DNA from: Sphingomonas pokkalii
GTDB taxonomy: Bacteria > Pseudomonadota > Alphaproteobacteria > Sphingomonadales > Sphingomonadaceae
Assembly: GCF_003096275.1 (NCBI RefSeq)
Contig: NZ_QENQ01000001.1
Coordinates: 1,481,855-1,545,854 of the forward strand
Direction of reading: 5' to 3'
Length of the DNA stretch: 64,000 bases
Made by a program: the position numbers and the translations under genes. Shown piece after piece: positions 15,643-24,865 of the stretch. Under the pieces are notes generated by a model. It did no database searches, was not told where the DNA came from, and was given only the letters and a program-made list of their open reading frames with translations. Positions within the stretch are counted from its first letter, which is position 1. Each line of letters starts with the position of its first letter.

Positions 15643-16436
15643 ACCTGTTCTTCCTTCAGAATTTCGGCCGTGCGTGCCCAACGGGCAAGCTTGTCTTCGG
15701 CATCAGCGAGCATCGTCACCTCCCCGACGACGATGATCGCCGGGCTTTGCACCTGTTCGCGCTCCACCATCGGCCCGAGATCGGCGAGCAGCGTCCGCAA
15801 TGCGCGATGGCCCTCCAACGTCGCACGTTCGAGCACCGCCACCGGCATGTCGGGAGCAACCCCGTCCGCCATCAGCTTGTCGGCGATCGCGGTGGCGGTG
15901 GCGACGCCCATGTAGATCACCAGCGTGCGGCCCTTGCCAGCGAGTCCCGACCAGTTCTGGTCCGTAAGGCCTTTGCATTGCCCGGCGACGAAGCTGACCG
16001 CGCTGGACCAGTCGCGATGCGTGAGTGGCAGCATTGCTTCCGCAGCGGCGCCCAATGCGGCGGAGACGCCGGGGATCACCTCCACGGGCAATCCGGCTTC
16101 GCGCACGGCTTCGACTTCCTCGCCACCACGTCCGAAGATAAAAGGATCGCCGCCCTTCAGTCGCACTACGACCGCGCCGGTCTTGACATGCGCGACGATG
16201 AGCGCGTTGATCGATTCCTGTGGTAGCGTGTGCTTCGAGCGGCGCTTGGCGACAGAGATGCGGTGGGCCTGGGGCGCGAGATCCAGCACGCGATCATCGA
16301 CCAGCCCGTCATGGACAAGCACGTCGCACGCCTTCAGCGCTTCGACGGCGCGAACGGTAAGGAGGCCGGGGTCGCCAGGACCCGCGCCGACGAGGATCAC
16401 GCGACCGCGCGATTGGGGATCGAGAAGCGATGCCAT
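15639..16436 (-). CDS. cobA: Uroporphyrinogen-III C-methyltransferase (SUMT)
   Basis: SUMT methylates uroporphyrinogen III twice to precorrin-2, the first step to siroheme, the cofactor of the downstream sulfite reductase. The 265-residue protein has the tetrapyrrole-methylase motifs GAGPGDPGLLTVRAVEAL, VRLKGGDPFIFGRGGEE and GVSAALGAAAEAMLPLTHRD. It has no CysG dehydrogenase/ferrochelatase domain, so that step must be encoded elsewhere. The ATG at 16436 is chosen because the frame further upstream is arginine-rich and unlike the family. It is the first gene of the sulfur operon; no clear promoter stands out in the 175 bases before it. Confidence 0.92.
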   Translation of the reverse strand: MASLLDPQSRGRVILVGAGPGDPGLLTVRAVEALKACDVLVHDGLVDDRVLDLAPQAHRISVAKRRSKHTLPQESINALIVAHVKTGAVVVRLKGGDPFIFGRGGEEVEAVREAGLPVEVIPGVSAALGAAAEAMLPLTHRDWSSAVSFVAGQCKGLTDQNWSGLAGKGRTLVIYMGVATATAIADKLMADGVAPDMPVAVLERATLEGHRALRTLLADLGPMVEREQVQSPAIIVVGEVTMLADAEDKLARWARTAEILKEEQV

Positions 16437-16611
16437 GGATTGGCAGATGGGCCGACGCCGCGAAACTGGCAAAGCAGGATGCTTTGGGAGGCCGGTAGGC
16501 AAACTATTTGCGGTTCTTGTCCAACGTCTTCGTCTATAGGTGTTGATCAGTTTGCGTGCAGCGGAACGGCGCAGTTCCATCGCCTTTGCCGATGGAAGAA
16601 TGAGCTGCGGC

Positions 16612-17085
16612 TTAGGGCGTGGCGCGCCAGTCGCCTGATTTGCCGCCGGTCTTGGCGAGTAGGCGGATATCGCCGAGAATCATGCCTTTATCCAGGGCCT
16701 TGGCCATGTCGTAGAGCGTGAGCAGCGCGACCGAGACGGCAGTGAGCGCTTCCATTTCCACGCCAGTCTTGCCTTCGGTGGCGGCAGTGGCGGTGGCGGT
16801 GACGCCGCACGCGTCCAGATCGAGGTCGATCGTTACCCGCGTGAGCGGCAGCGGGTGGCATAATGGAATCAGTTCCGCCGTCCTCTTCGCCGCCATGATG
16901 CCGGCGATGCGTGCGGTGGCGAGCACATCGCCCTTCTTCACGCTGCCTTCCCGGATTGCCGCCGCCGCTTCCCGGGACATGGCGATCCGCCCGCGAGCCA
17001 CCGCCTCGCGCGCGGTGATGGCCTTGCCAGCGACATCGACCATATGCGCCGCGCCGCTATCGTCCAGGTGGGTGAGTTCGCTCAT
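16612..17085 (-). CDS. moaC: Cyclic pyranopterin monophosphate synthase MoaC
   Basis: MoaC converts the MoaA product of GTP to cyclic pyranopterin monophosphate in molybdenum-cofactor synthesis. At 157 residues it has the family length. It carries the MVDVAGK start, [20 protein letters not shown], the active-site [10 protein letters not shown] and [23 protein letters not shown]. The ATG overlaps the trpC stop by four bases (ATGA), so molybdopterin synthesis is coupled to tryptophan synthesis here. No other mo gene is in the window. Confidence 0.96.
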   Translation of the reverse strand: MSELTHLDDSGAAHMVDVAGKAITAREAVARGRIAMSREAAAAIREGSVKKGDVLATARIAGIMAAKRTAELIPLCHPLPLTRVTIDLDLDACGVTATATAATEGKTGVEMEALTAVSVALLTLYDMAKALDKGMILGDIRLLAKTGGKSGDWRATP

Positions 17086-17852
17086 CCCACCAGCGCGCGG
17101 GTCGCGGCTTCGATATTGGTTTGCCGCATTAGCGATTCCCCAACCAGAAAGCAGCGAATGTCGTGTTCGGCCATCGCGTCGAGGTCGGCACGGTTGTTCA
17201 GGCCCGACTCCGCGACAAAGGTACAGTCCTTCGGGGCATGGCGGACCAGTTCATAGGTCTTCTGGACATCGACCTCAAAGGTCTTGAGATTACGATTGTT
17301 TACACCGATCAGGCGCGACCGGAGCTTGAGTGCGCGATCCAGTTCCGCCGCATCATGGACCTCGACGAGCGCGTCCATGCCCAGTTCGATCGCGGCGGCT
17401 TCAATCTCGGCCATCTGGCCATCGTCGAGTGCGGCGACGATGATCAGGATCGCATCCGCGCCCATCGCCCGCGATTCCGCGACCTGCCAGGGATCGATCA
17501 TGAAATCCTTGCGGATCACGGGAAGATTACAGGCGGCGCGGGCCGCTACCAGATAGTCCTCATGCCCCTGGAAATAGTCATGATCGGTCAGCACCGATAG
17601 GCACGCGGCGCCGCCGGCGGCATAGGCGCGGGCGTGGGCGGGCGGATCGAAATCGGCGCGGATCAGCCCCTTGGAGGGGCTCGCTTTTTTGATCTCGGCG
17701 ATCAGACCGTAGCTGCCCGCAGCGGCGCGAGCATCCAGTGCCGCCTTGAAGCCCCGGGGGGCACTGGGCGTGGGCCAAGGGCGAGCCGCCGCCTTGCGGG
17801 CGGTGACCTCGTGGCGCTTGGTTTCGAGGATCTTATCGAGGATGGTACTCAT
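17082..17852 (-). CDS. trpC: Indole-3-glycerol-phosphate synthase
   Basis: TrpC cyclises CdRP to indole-3-glycerol phosphate. The 256-residue TIM barrel shows [16 protein letters not shown], then [19 protein letters not shown] with the catalytic lysines, [41 protein letters not shown], and the phosphate-binding [11 protein letters not shown]. It is the free-standing enzyme, not fused to TrpF. The ATG overlaps the trpD stop by four bases. Confidence 0.96.
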   Translation of the reverse strand: MSTILDKILETKRHEVTARKAAARPWPTPSAPRGFKAALDARAAAGSYGLIAEIKKASPSKGLIRADFDPPAHARAYAAGGAACLSVLTDHDYFQGHEDYLVAARAACNLPVIRKDFMIDPWQVAESRAMGADAILIIVAALDDGQMAEIEAAAIELGMDALVEVHDAAELDRALKLRSRLIGVNNRNLKTFEVDVQKTYELVRHAPKDCTFVAESGLNNRADLDAMAEHDIRCFLVGESLMRQTNIEAATRALVG

Positions 17853-18844
17853 GCGAAGGCGATCCAGCAGTCGAGCAGGGTGTTGGCAAGCCCGTTGTCG
17901 AGCATTTCGGCGGCTTCCTCCACCCCTTCGCGCAGGTTATCGGCTCGCCCAGCGACCATCAGTGCCGCGGCTGCGTTGAGCAGCACCGCATCGCGATAGG
18001 GGCCATGCTCGCCTTGCAACAGGCGGCGGAGCGCGAGGGCGTTATAGGCGGGATCGCCGCCACGGATCGCTACCAGCGGATGGCGGGGGAGGCCGGCATC
18101 CTCCGGCGTTATGCGCGTCGGCAGCGCTGCGCGGCCGACATTCACCACGATGCTGGCGACTTCGGTCGAGAGCTCGTCGAGCGCGTCTTCGCCGGACACC
18201 ACGGCTGCCGCCTCGACGCCGAGCTGTGCCAGCGCCTCGGCATAGACCGGCGCGTAATCCGGCCGCGCGATGCCGATCAGCTGGTGGCGGACATGCGCCG
18301 GGTTGGCGAGCGGCCCCATCAGATTGAAGATGGTCCGCCGTGCGATCCGCCGCCGGATAGGCGCGAGGCGCGCTAGCGAAGGATGGTGATGCTGGGCGAA
18401 GAGGAAGGCGATGCCGATTTCGTGCAGGCTCTCTTCCGCCCGCGCTGCGGCGCGATCAAGGTTCAGCCCCAGCGCCTCCAGGGTGTCCGCCGCACCGGCC
18501 TTGGACGAGGCAGCGCGATTGCCGTGCTTGGCAACCGGCACACCGGCTGCGGCAACGACCAGGCTGACGGCGGTGGAGACGTTAAGCGTATGGTGGCCGT
18601 CGCCGCCCGTGCCGCACACATCGATCGCTCCGGCAGGCGCGTGCACGGGAATGAGCCGGGTGCGCAGCGCGCGGGCGGCTTCAGCGATTTCGATGCTGGT
18701 TTCGCCGCGGATCGACAGGGCGATCAGGAACGCCTCGATTTCCGCATCCGCTACCGTGCCGTCGAGAATATCGGCAAAGGCTTGCGCGGCGCTTTCGCGG
18801 GCGAGGGGAGAGGAAGGATCCGGGAGCAAGGTCAGGCTGGTCAC
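17849..18844 (-). CDS. trpD: Anthranilate phosphoribosyltransferase
   Basis: TrpD joins anthranilate to phosphoribosyl pyrophosphate. The 331-residue protein has the helical N-terminal domain, the PRPP loop [39 protein letters not shown] and [18 protein letters not shown]. The start is a GTG at 18844 with a GGAG-like sequence very close to it; no suitable ATG lies nearby, and the N-terminus [20 protein letters not shown] fits the family. It heads the coupled trpD-trpC-moaC set and follows an exported-protein gene on the same strand. Confidence 0.95.
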   Translation of the reverse strand: MTSLTLLPDPSSPLARESAAQAFADILDGTVADAEIEAFLIALSIRGETSIEIAEAARALRTRLIPVHAPAGAIDVCGTGGDGHHTLNVSTAVSLVVAAAGVPVAKHGNRAASSKAGAADTLEALGLNLDRAAARAEESLHEIGIAFLFAQHHHPSLARLAPIRRRIARRTIFNLMGPLANPAHVRHQLIGIARPDYAPVYAEALAQLGVEAAAVVSGEDALDELSTEVASIVVNVGRAALPTRITPEDAGLPRHPLVAIRGGDPAYNALALRRLLQGEHGPYRDAVLLNAAAALMVAGRADNLREGVEEAAEMLDNGLANTLLDCWIAFA

Positions 18845-18901
18845 TCCGTCTCTATTCCGGGGCGTGGCCAGCCTGTCGAGCCAAATCCTGCTGGCGTGCT
18901 G

Positions 18902-19309
18902 TCAGTTTGCCTTTTTGGGCTTGGTGTAGGGCACGAATTCCCCCAGCGTCAGAAAGCCGCGGGGGAAGAAGGAAGCGCGATCGATCAGCCGGACCATATC
19001 GATGCTGCAAAGCTGGGAGCCGAACGTGTTGGTGACCAGGATCGAATTGTCATCGAGCTGGTCGGCACCACCGCGCGGCTCGTTGACGTACAGGGTGTTC
19101 CCGCTGCGATAGACGATCGCCTTGCCCTCGATGATCTGGCTGGAGCCCGTCATGCTCAGGCTGATGCAGTTGACCGGCTTGCCGGCGACTCGTCCTTCGA
19201 GCAGCTTGGCGAGCTTGATTTCCGGGGTGTCGCGCTTGCGCTGGGCGTCGGCGACGGGTGCCGTGAGCAGTGCGGCACCGGCGAGCAGGGTGGCAAGGAT
19301 CCTCTTCAT
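18902..19309 (-). CDS. Small exported protein between trpG and trpD
   Basis: A 135-residue protein with a Sec signal peptide (MKRILATLLAGAALL, cleavage near ADA-Q). The mature part holds two cysteines (VNCISL and QLCSIDM) that could pair in the periplasm, an INTL-like beta segment and a C-terminal FLTLGEFVPYTKPKK. I recognise no domain. It lies inside the run of trp genes on the same strand, 45 bases after trpG and 57 before trpD, so it is probably co-transcribed with them although it looks unrelated to tryptophan. An upstream ATG at 19321 would add four residues. Confidence 0.75.
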   Translation of the reverse strand: MKRILATLLAGAALLTAPVADAQRKRDTPEIKLAKLLEGRVAGKPVNCISLSMTGSSQIIEGKAIVYRSGNTLYVNEPRGGADQLDDNSILVTNTFGSQLCSIDMVRLIDRASFFPRGFLTLGEFVPYTKPKKAN

Positions 19310-19354
19310 GCTTTCAACCATAGCATGGCTGCGATGAACGGAGGCTGAAAAAGG

Positions 19355-19939
19355 TTAAGCCGCGAGCGTTTCCGCAATGCCGGCAAGGCGAAGGAAATTG
19401 GCCAGCATCGCAAGGCCGTGCTCGGTCGCGATGCTTTCGGGGTGGAATTGGACGCTATGGATGGGCAGCTGCGCGTGGCGGAAGCCCATTACCGATCCGT
19501 CTTCGGCGGTTGCGTTCACCACCAGGCTTTCGGGAATGTCGGTCACGATCAGCGAGTGATAACGAGTGGCGGTGAAGGGCGAGGGCAGGCCGATGAAGAG
19601 GCCGGTCCCATCGTGGCGGACCGGTGAGGTCTTCCCGTGCATCAGCCCGCCGCGCACCACGCGGCCGCCAAAATGTTGGCCGATCGATTGGTGTCCAAGG
19701 CATACACCAAGCAGCGGCTTGCCAAGATCGGCGCACGCGGCAACGAGATCCAGGCTGATCCCGGCTTCGTTCGGCGTGCAGGGGCCCGGTGAAATCAGGA
19801 AACCTTGCGCATTGCTGGCGATCGCTTCGCTTGCGGTGAGCGCATCGTTGCGCACCACCTGCACCTCGACGCCGAGATCCATCAGATAGTGGACGAGGTT
19901 CCAGGTGAAGCTGTCGTAATTGTCGATGACGAGGATCAT
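19355..19939 (-). CDS. trpG: Anthranilate synthase glutamine amidotransferase
   Basis: TrpG supplies ammonia from glutamine to TrpE. The 194-residue class I amidotransferase has [19 protein letters not shown], the oxyanion [12 protein letters not shown], the nucleophile in [13 protein letters not shown] and the His-Glu of [13 protein letters not shown]. It may also serve folate synthesis as PabA. The ATG at 19939 gives the exact family start; the frame continues far upstream through the oppositely read exported-protein gene but is not coding there. Confidence 0.95.
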   Translation of the reverse strand: MILVIDNYDSFTWNLVHYLMDLGVEVQVVRNDALTASEAIASNAQGFLISPGPCTPNEAGISLDLVAACADLGKPLLGVCLGHQSIGQHFGGRVVRGGLMHGKTSPVRHDGTGLFIGLPSPFTATRYHSLIVTDIPESLVVNATAEDGSVMGFRHAQLPIHSVQFHPESIATEHGLAMLANFLRLAGIAETLAA

Positions 19940-20050
19940 GCGCCCAGACCTAGGCGCTCTGGCGCGGTTGCACAATCCGGCCTTGCCGCGGCCACACTGG
20001 CCCGGCAACGCTGTGCCGGCAGGGACGTTGCCCACGCTCAGGAGTATCCG

Positions 20051-20461
20051 ATGCTTACCCGCTTGATGATTGCCACTGCCCTGCTCGCCACACCGGCGCT
20101 CGCCCAGACGCAGGACCAGGCTGCCGCCGATGGCCCGCCGAAGCGGGTGCGCAGCATCCTGCTCTACGGCCAGGAAAGCTGCCCCAAGCCGGCCGACCCG
20201 GACGAGATCGTCGTCTGTTCGAACGCCGGCGAATCGCCCTATCGTATTCCCAAGCGCTTTCGCGACCAGCCGAAGCAGGACGCCCCCTCGACCAGCTGGA
20301 CCCGCCGGATGGAAGTGGTGGAGGAAGTAAACGATCGGGGAATACCAAACAGCTGCTCTCCGGTCGGCACCGGCGGCCAGACCGGCTGCACCCGGCAGAT
20401 GCTCCAGCAATGGTATCAGGACAAGCTGGACCGCGAGACCAAGGCTGCCCGCGTTCCCTGA
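20051..20461 (+). CDS. Small exported cysteine-containing protein
   Basis: A 136-residue protein read against the trp genes, with GGAG before the ATG and a Sec signal peptide (cleavage near ALAQ-T at 19/20). The mature part has four cysteines (ESCPKP, VVCSNA, NSCSPV, TGCTRQ), enough for two disulfides, and a positively charged C-terminus. I recognise no domain, but the [19 protein letters not shown] pattern resembles short exported proteins common in sphingomonads. It sits between trpE and trpG, so those two cannot share an uninterrupted sense-only intergenic region. Confidence 0.72.
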   Translation: MLTRLMIATALLATPALAQTQDQAAADGPPKRVRSILLYGQESCPKPADPDEIVVCSNAGESPYRIPKRFRDQPKQDAPSTSWTRRMEVVEEVNDRGIPNSCSPVGTGGQTGCTRQMLQQWYQDKLDRETKAARVP

Positions 20462-20482
20462 TTGGCCGATCGGCGGGCCGGC

Positions 20483-21970
20483 CTATTGGCCGAAGCCCGC
20501 GTCGCTGGCCCGCGCGATCGCTTCGCGCGCGGCGGCGAACAGTGCGCCGGACTTGGCTTCGCATTCACGCTGCTCATAGGCCGGGTCGGAATCTGCGACG
20601 ATGCCGGCGCCCGCCTGTACGTGCATCACGCCGTCCTTCACCAGCGCGGTACGCAAGACGATGCACGAATCCATCGATCCGTCCGGCGAGAAATAGCCGA
20701 CGCCGCCAGCATAGGGGCCGCGGGTCTCTGCTTCCAGCTCAGCGATGATCTGGCAGGCGCGCACCTTCGGCGCCCCGCTCACCGTGCCCGCCGGAAAACC
20801 GGCGAACAGCGCATCGATTGCGTCTGCATCGTCACGCAACCGGCCGACCACGTTCGACACGATGTGCATGACGTGGCTGTAGAATTCGACGGTATAGCTG
20901 TCCGTCACGCGGACGCTGCCGGGGGCTGCGGCGCGGCCGACATCGTTGCGCCCCAGATCGAGCAGCATCAGATGCTCCGCCCGCTCCTTGGGATCGGCGA
21001 GCAGGGCCGTGCGATTGGCTTCGTCCTCGGCGGCTGTGTGGCCGCGTGGCCGCGTGCCGGCGATCGGCCGGATGGTGATCTCGCCGTCGCGAGCGCGTAC
21101 CAGGATTTCCGGGCTCGATCCCGTCAGGCTAAAGCCGGGAAGATCGAGATGATAGAGGAACGGCGAGGGATTGATCCGCCGCAGCGCGCGATACAGTTCG
21201 AATGGCGGCAGGCTGAACGGTGTCGTAAAGCGCTGCGCCAGGACCACCTGAAAGATGTCGCCCGCCGCGATGTATTCCTTGGCCGCGGTCACCATCTCGC
21301 CATAGCGGCCAGCCGGCAGAACCGGCGTCGGCTTGATCGCGATCGGGTCGGCACGCACGGGCGCAGGCAAGGCCGCAGTCGCCAGCCGGGCCGCGACGGC
21401 GTCGATCCGCTCGGCCGCGGCTTCCGGGTCAGCGCCCGGCCAAACCGGTGCAACAATGAACAGCGAATCCGCAAGTCGATCGAATACCAGCAATACGGTG
21501 GGCCGAACGAAGATCATGTCCGGCACGTCGATGGGGCTTTGTGCAGGACGCGGTAGCGCTTCAACCAGGCCGATCGTCTCGTAGCTGAAATAGCCGACCA
21601 GACAGGCAAGCGCGCGCGGCAGCGCATCCGGCACGTCCATCCGGCAATCGGCGACCAGCGCGCGCAGCGCGGCCAGCGGGGCATCGCCTGCGGTTTCGAA
21701 CGCGAGGCGATCGGTGAGCCACTGGCGGTTGATCTCGGCATCCGTACCTGTCGAACGGAACACCAGATCGGGTGCGAGACCGATCAGGCTGTGCCGGCCG
21801 CGCACCGATCCGCCTTCGACGGATTCGAGCAGGAAATCGCCGCGGCCCGGCTCGATCAGCTTCAGCGCAGCGGCGACCGGTGTCTCGGTATCGGCAAGCT
21901 GCTGCCGCCAGACCAGGGCAGGGCGCCCGGCGGCGAGGGCGGTGCGTGCGGCTTCGATCCCCTGAATCAC
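20483..21970 (-). CDS. trpE: Anthranilate synthase component I
   Basis: TrpE makes anthranilate from chorismate with ammonia from TrpG. The 495-residue protein has the tryptophan feedback-site motif FLLESVEGG near the N-terminus. The chorismate-binding domain follows: RINPSPFLYHLDLPGFSLTG, SSPEILVRARDGEITIRPIAGTRPRG, DLGRNDVGRAA and GTVSGAPKVRA. The feedback motif and nearby trpG argue against PabB. The start is a GTG at 21970 overlapping the ppiD stop as GTGA. Confidence 0.95.
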   Translation of the reverse strand: MIQGIEAARTALAAGRPALVWRQQLADTETPVAAALKLIEPGRGDFLLESVEGGSVRGRHSLIGLAPDLVFRSTGTDAEINRQWLTDRLAFETAGDAPLAALRALVADCRMDVPDALPRALACLVGYFSYETIGLVEALPRPAQSPIDVPDMIFVRPTVLLVFDRLADSLFIVAPVWPGADPEAAAERIDAVAARLATAALPAPVRADPIAIKPTPVLPAGRYGEMVTAAKEYIAAGDIFQVVLAQRFTTPFSLPPFELYRALRRINPSPFLYHLDLPGFSLTGSSPEILVRARDGEITIRPIAGTRPRGHTAAEDEANRTALLADPKERAEHLMLLDLGRNDVGRAAAPGSVRVTDSYTVEFYSHVMHIVSNVVGRLRDDADAIDALFAGFPAGTVSGAPKVRACQIIAELEAETRGPYAGGVGYFSPDGSMDSCIVLRTALVKDGVMHVQAGAGIVADSDPAYEQRECEAKSGALFAAAREAIARASDAGFGQ

Positions 21971-23907
21971 TGGCCGCCGGCACCCTGACGCTGGAGATCA
22001 GCGCGCAAGCGCGCGATCGCCTTTTCGTTACGACGGATCTTTACCGCCTGGGCAAGCGCGGCCGAGAACTGGCGCTCATATTCGGCGGCGCCGAGCTGGT
22101 TCAGCGCGTTCTGCAGCGGCTGGATCGCGGCGGCATCGCCAGCGGCGTTGCCCGGCTGAACCGTGTCGACATAGACGACATAATAGCCGCCGCGGTTCGG
22201 CGCTTCGACCAGACGGGCCGTCTTGACCGGCATGTCGAACGCCATCTGCAGGAACTTTTCCTTGTCGCGCAGTTCGCCGCGCTTGAGGTCGAAAGGCTTG
22301 GGCGGGGCGCCCTTGGTTACCCCGGCTTCGGCCAGTGCCTGCGCCATCGGAATGCCCTTCTGCAGCTTCGGCAGCATCGCCGTAGCTGCGGCGCGTGCCT
22401 TGGCCAGCGCCTGATCGAGCAGGTAATCGGCCTTCACCTTGCCTGCGATCTGCGCCAGCGGGCGCGGTGCTGCGGGAACGATGCGCTCCAGCGACACCAG
22501 CGCGAATCCGCCATCCTGGCCTATCGGCACCACTTGCGGCTCGTCGCCGGCCTGTTCGAAGCCGAACCCGGCCTTGGTGATTGCCGCCAGATTCGGGTCG
22601 GCGGGCACGTCCGGCTTGTCGGCATCGGTTCCCGCTGCGGTAAGCGCCGGCGTGCTGACTGCCGTCAGTTTGGCGTCGCGCACGGCTTCTTCAAAGGTCT
22701 TGCCGTCGCCGACGCCGTCTTCGATCGACTGGCGCAGCGTGCCGAGGAGCGCGGCAAGCTTGCGCTTGCGCACTTCCTCCGTCAGTTCGCCGCGCACCTG
22801 ATCCAGGGTGCGCGCCGCGATGTTCTCCACCTTGGCCACGCGATAGACATACCAACTGGCGCCGAGCCGGGCCGGGCCCTGCACGGCGTTTGCCGGGGCC
22901 GCAAAGGCGGCGTCGGCAAAGGCCGCGGAGACCTGCTTTGCAGCAGTCGACTTGTCGGCTGCATCCAGCTTGCGCATTTCCAGGCCTGCAGCCTTGGCGG
23001 CGGCGGCAAGGTCTCCGGCCTTTGCCGCTTCGGCCACCTTGCGCGCCGTGCCCTGATCGATGGCTGCGACGAGATCGATCGTGCGCTTCTCCACTGCCGC
23101 ATAACGGCTGGCGTTCTTCTTGAACGCGTCGGCGATTTCTGCATCGTTGGGCGTTGCCTGCGTCTGCAACGTCTCGGGCTTGGCGAGCGCATAGCGTATC
23201 ACGCGCCGTTCCGGCACCAGATAGCGGGTGCGGTTGCGGCCATAATAGTCTGCCAGGGTCTTCTGGTCGGGATCGGCGCCAGGATCCATCGCCAGCGACT
23301 GGACGAAGCCGATCGTGCCGGTGCGGCGTTCAAGCAGCATCGAGGCATAGGGCAGCACCACGCCGCTCGGCGCTGCACCACGCATCGTTACCGGACCGAT
23401 CAGCCAGGCTGCGTAGCGCTGGCTGGTCATCGCTTCGCGAAACTGTGCCGGCGTGATCTGATTCTGCGCGAGCAGGCCTTCGAACGTCTGCTGGCTGAAC
23501 TTGCCGTCCATCCCGGCGAATTGCGGATTGTTCGCGATCGTTGAATCGATCACGCGCTTGCCGACGAACATGCCGCTGTCATGCGCGAATTCGCGGATCG
23601 CAGCGGACGTGATGGCATCGCCTACTGCCGCCTCGAATCCGCCTTGTTCCAGGACCTGCGCCATCGTTACCGCCTGGCCTTGCGCCTGCGCGCTCCGGAT
23701 CAGCCGCTCGATCCGTTCCCGTACGTCCGCTTCGGTCACTTCGGTATCGCCAACCTTTGCCAGCGTCTTGCTGCTCGCCCCGGTGACGGAGTTGCGCAAC
23801 CCGCTCAGGTCCCCCGCCGTAAAGGCGAAGGCGAGCAGACCAAGGAAGATGAACGCGACCACCACGCCGTAGCGCGACTTGGTGAACTTGCGGAAGGCGT
23901 TGAGCAT
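21967..23907 (-). CDS. ppiD: Periplasmic peptidyl-prolyl isomerase/chaperone PpiD-like
   Basis: PpiD-type proteins are anchored in the inner membrane and help newly exported outer-membrane proteins fold. The 646-residue protein starts MLNAFRKFTKSRYG, with one membrane helix at about residues 14-33. A SurA_N-like chaperone region (TEADVRERIERLIRSAQAQG) follows, then a parvulin domain and a long C-terminal chaperone region. The parvulin domain looks degenerate. The ATG at 23907 is preferred over one 60 bases upstream because it gives the family N-terminus. It is transcribed directly into trpE and diverges from tpiA. Confidence 0.88.
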   Translation of the reverse strand: MLNAFRKFTKSRYGVVVAFIFLGLLAFAFTAGDLSGLRNSVTGASSKTLAKVGDTEVTEADVRERIERLIRSAQAQGQAVTMAQVLEQGGFEAAVGDAITSAAIREFAHDSGMFVGKRVIDSTIANNPQFAGMDGKFSQQTFEGLLAQNQITPAQFREAMTSQRYAAWLIGPVTMRGAAPSGVVLPYASMLLERRTGTIGFVQSLAMDPGADPDQKTLADYYGRNRTRYLVPERRVIRYALAKPETLQTQATPNDAEIADAFKKNASRYAAVEKRTIDLVAAIDQGTARKVAEAAKAGDLAAAAKAAGLEMRKLDAADKSTAAKQVSAAFADAAFAAPANAVQGPARLGASWYVYRVAKVENIAARTLDQVRGELTEEVRKRKLAALLGTLRQSIEDGVGDGKTFEEAVRDAKLTAVSTPALTAAGTDADKPDVPADPNLAAITKAGFGFEQAGDEPQVVPIGQDGGFALVSLERIVPAAPRPLAQIAGKVKADYLLDQALAKARAAATAMLPKLQKGIPMAQALAEAGVTKGAPPKPFDLKRGELRDKEKFLQMAFDMPVKTARLVEAPNRGGYYVVYVDTVQPGNAAGDAAAIQPLQNALNQLGAAEYERQFSAALAQAVKIRRNEKAIARLRADLQRQGAGGQ

Positions 23908-24075
23908 GAAAAGCCGTTCGTTCGAGGATTTTTGCCACGCTTTAGGGTCCATCCTGTGGGACGGCAATGGCCGTCATCGCGTGGCATCTGGCCGTTGCCG
24001 CCAATGCGTGCCTTTGGTGCTTGTGCTGGACGACCGGTCCGGTATCGGCTGTTGGAAACGATAGGGGAGTGGAAG

Positions 24076-24822
24076 ATGCGTCGGAAGCTGGTTGCCGGGA
24101 ATTGGAAGATGCACGGTCTGCGTGCCCATATGGCGGAGATCGAAGCGATTGCGGCGGCCGCGGCCGCCCATCCGCAGGTTGATGTGTTGCTCTGCGTACC
24201 TGCCACCCTGATTGCACTCGCGGCCGAGGTAGCCGACAACCTTCCGATCGGCGCGCAGGACGTGCACGAGAACGATCTGGGTGCCCATACCGGCTGCGTA
24301 TCGGCGCCAATGCTCCTTGAAGCGGGAGCGAAAGTCGTAATCGTCGGCCATTCCGAGCGCAGGGCGGACCAGCACGAGACGAGCCACGACGCATGGGCCA
24401 AGGCCGCGGCCGCGCGCCGTCATGGCCTTGGCGTGATCCTTTGTTGCGGCGAAACCGAGGCCGAGCACGATGCTGGCAGGGCCGAACGTATCGTCCAGTC
24501 ACAGATCGAAAAGTCGCTGCCGGATGGGGCTGCGCCGGACTGGTTGACCATCGCCTATGAACCACGCTGGGCGATCGGCACGGGCAAGACCCCGACGCTC
24601 GAGGAAATCGCGTCCATGCACGCCATCCTGCGCGCCAAGCTGCGCGGGATGATCGGAGCGGCCGCCAACGACATGCGCATCCTCTATGGCGGTTCGGTAA
24701 CGGGTTCGAACGCAGCATCGATCCTGGCCCTGGAGGATGTGGACGGCGCGCTGGTGGGGGGCGCCAGCCTGACGGCGGCGAAGTTCGTGCCGATCATCGA
24801 AGCGGCCGCACATATTGCGTAG
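24076..24822 (+). CDS. tpiA: Triose-phosphate isomerase
   Basis: TpiA interconverts dihydroxyacetone phosphate and glyceraldehyde-3-phosphate. The 248-residue TIM barrel has the N-terminal AGNWKMHG with Asn and Lys, the catalytic histidine in VIVGHSERR, the catalytic glutamate and flexible lid in AYEPRWAIGTGKTPT, and the phosphate-binding RILYGGSVTGSN. GGGGAGTGGAAG precedes the ATG; the open frame upstream is antisense to ppiD and not coding. The gene stands alone and diverges from ppiD by 168 bases. Confidence 0.96.
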   Translation: MRRKLVAGNWKMHGLRAHMAEIEAIAAAAAAHPQVDVLLCVPATLIALAAEVADNLPIGAQDVHENDLGAHTGCVSAPMLLEAGAKVVIVGHSERRADQHETSHDAWAKAAAARRHGLGVILCCGETEAEHDAGRAERIVQSQIEKSLPDGAAPDWLTIAYEPRWAIGTGKTPTLEEIASMHAILRAKLRGMIGAAANDMRILYGGSVTGSNAASILALEDVDGALVGGASLTAAKFVPIIEAAAHIA

Positions 24823-24865
24823 CCGAAATTAACCAGTTGGGGGGAGTATCGCGCTACAAGGCGTC

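Noticed and set aside
15639..17852. Riboswitch or trp attenuator before the sulfur or trp genes
   Set aside because: No leader peptide with Trp codons, cobalamin box or T-box pattern was found, and the genes mostly overlap.
21772..23544. 590-codon plus-strand frame antisense to ppiD and trpE
   Set aside because: No domain, and it crosses two well-supported genes on the other strand.
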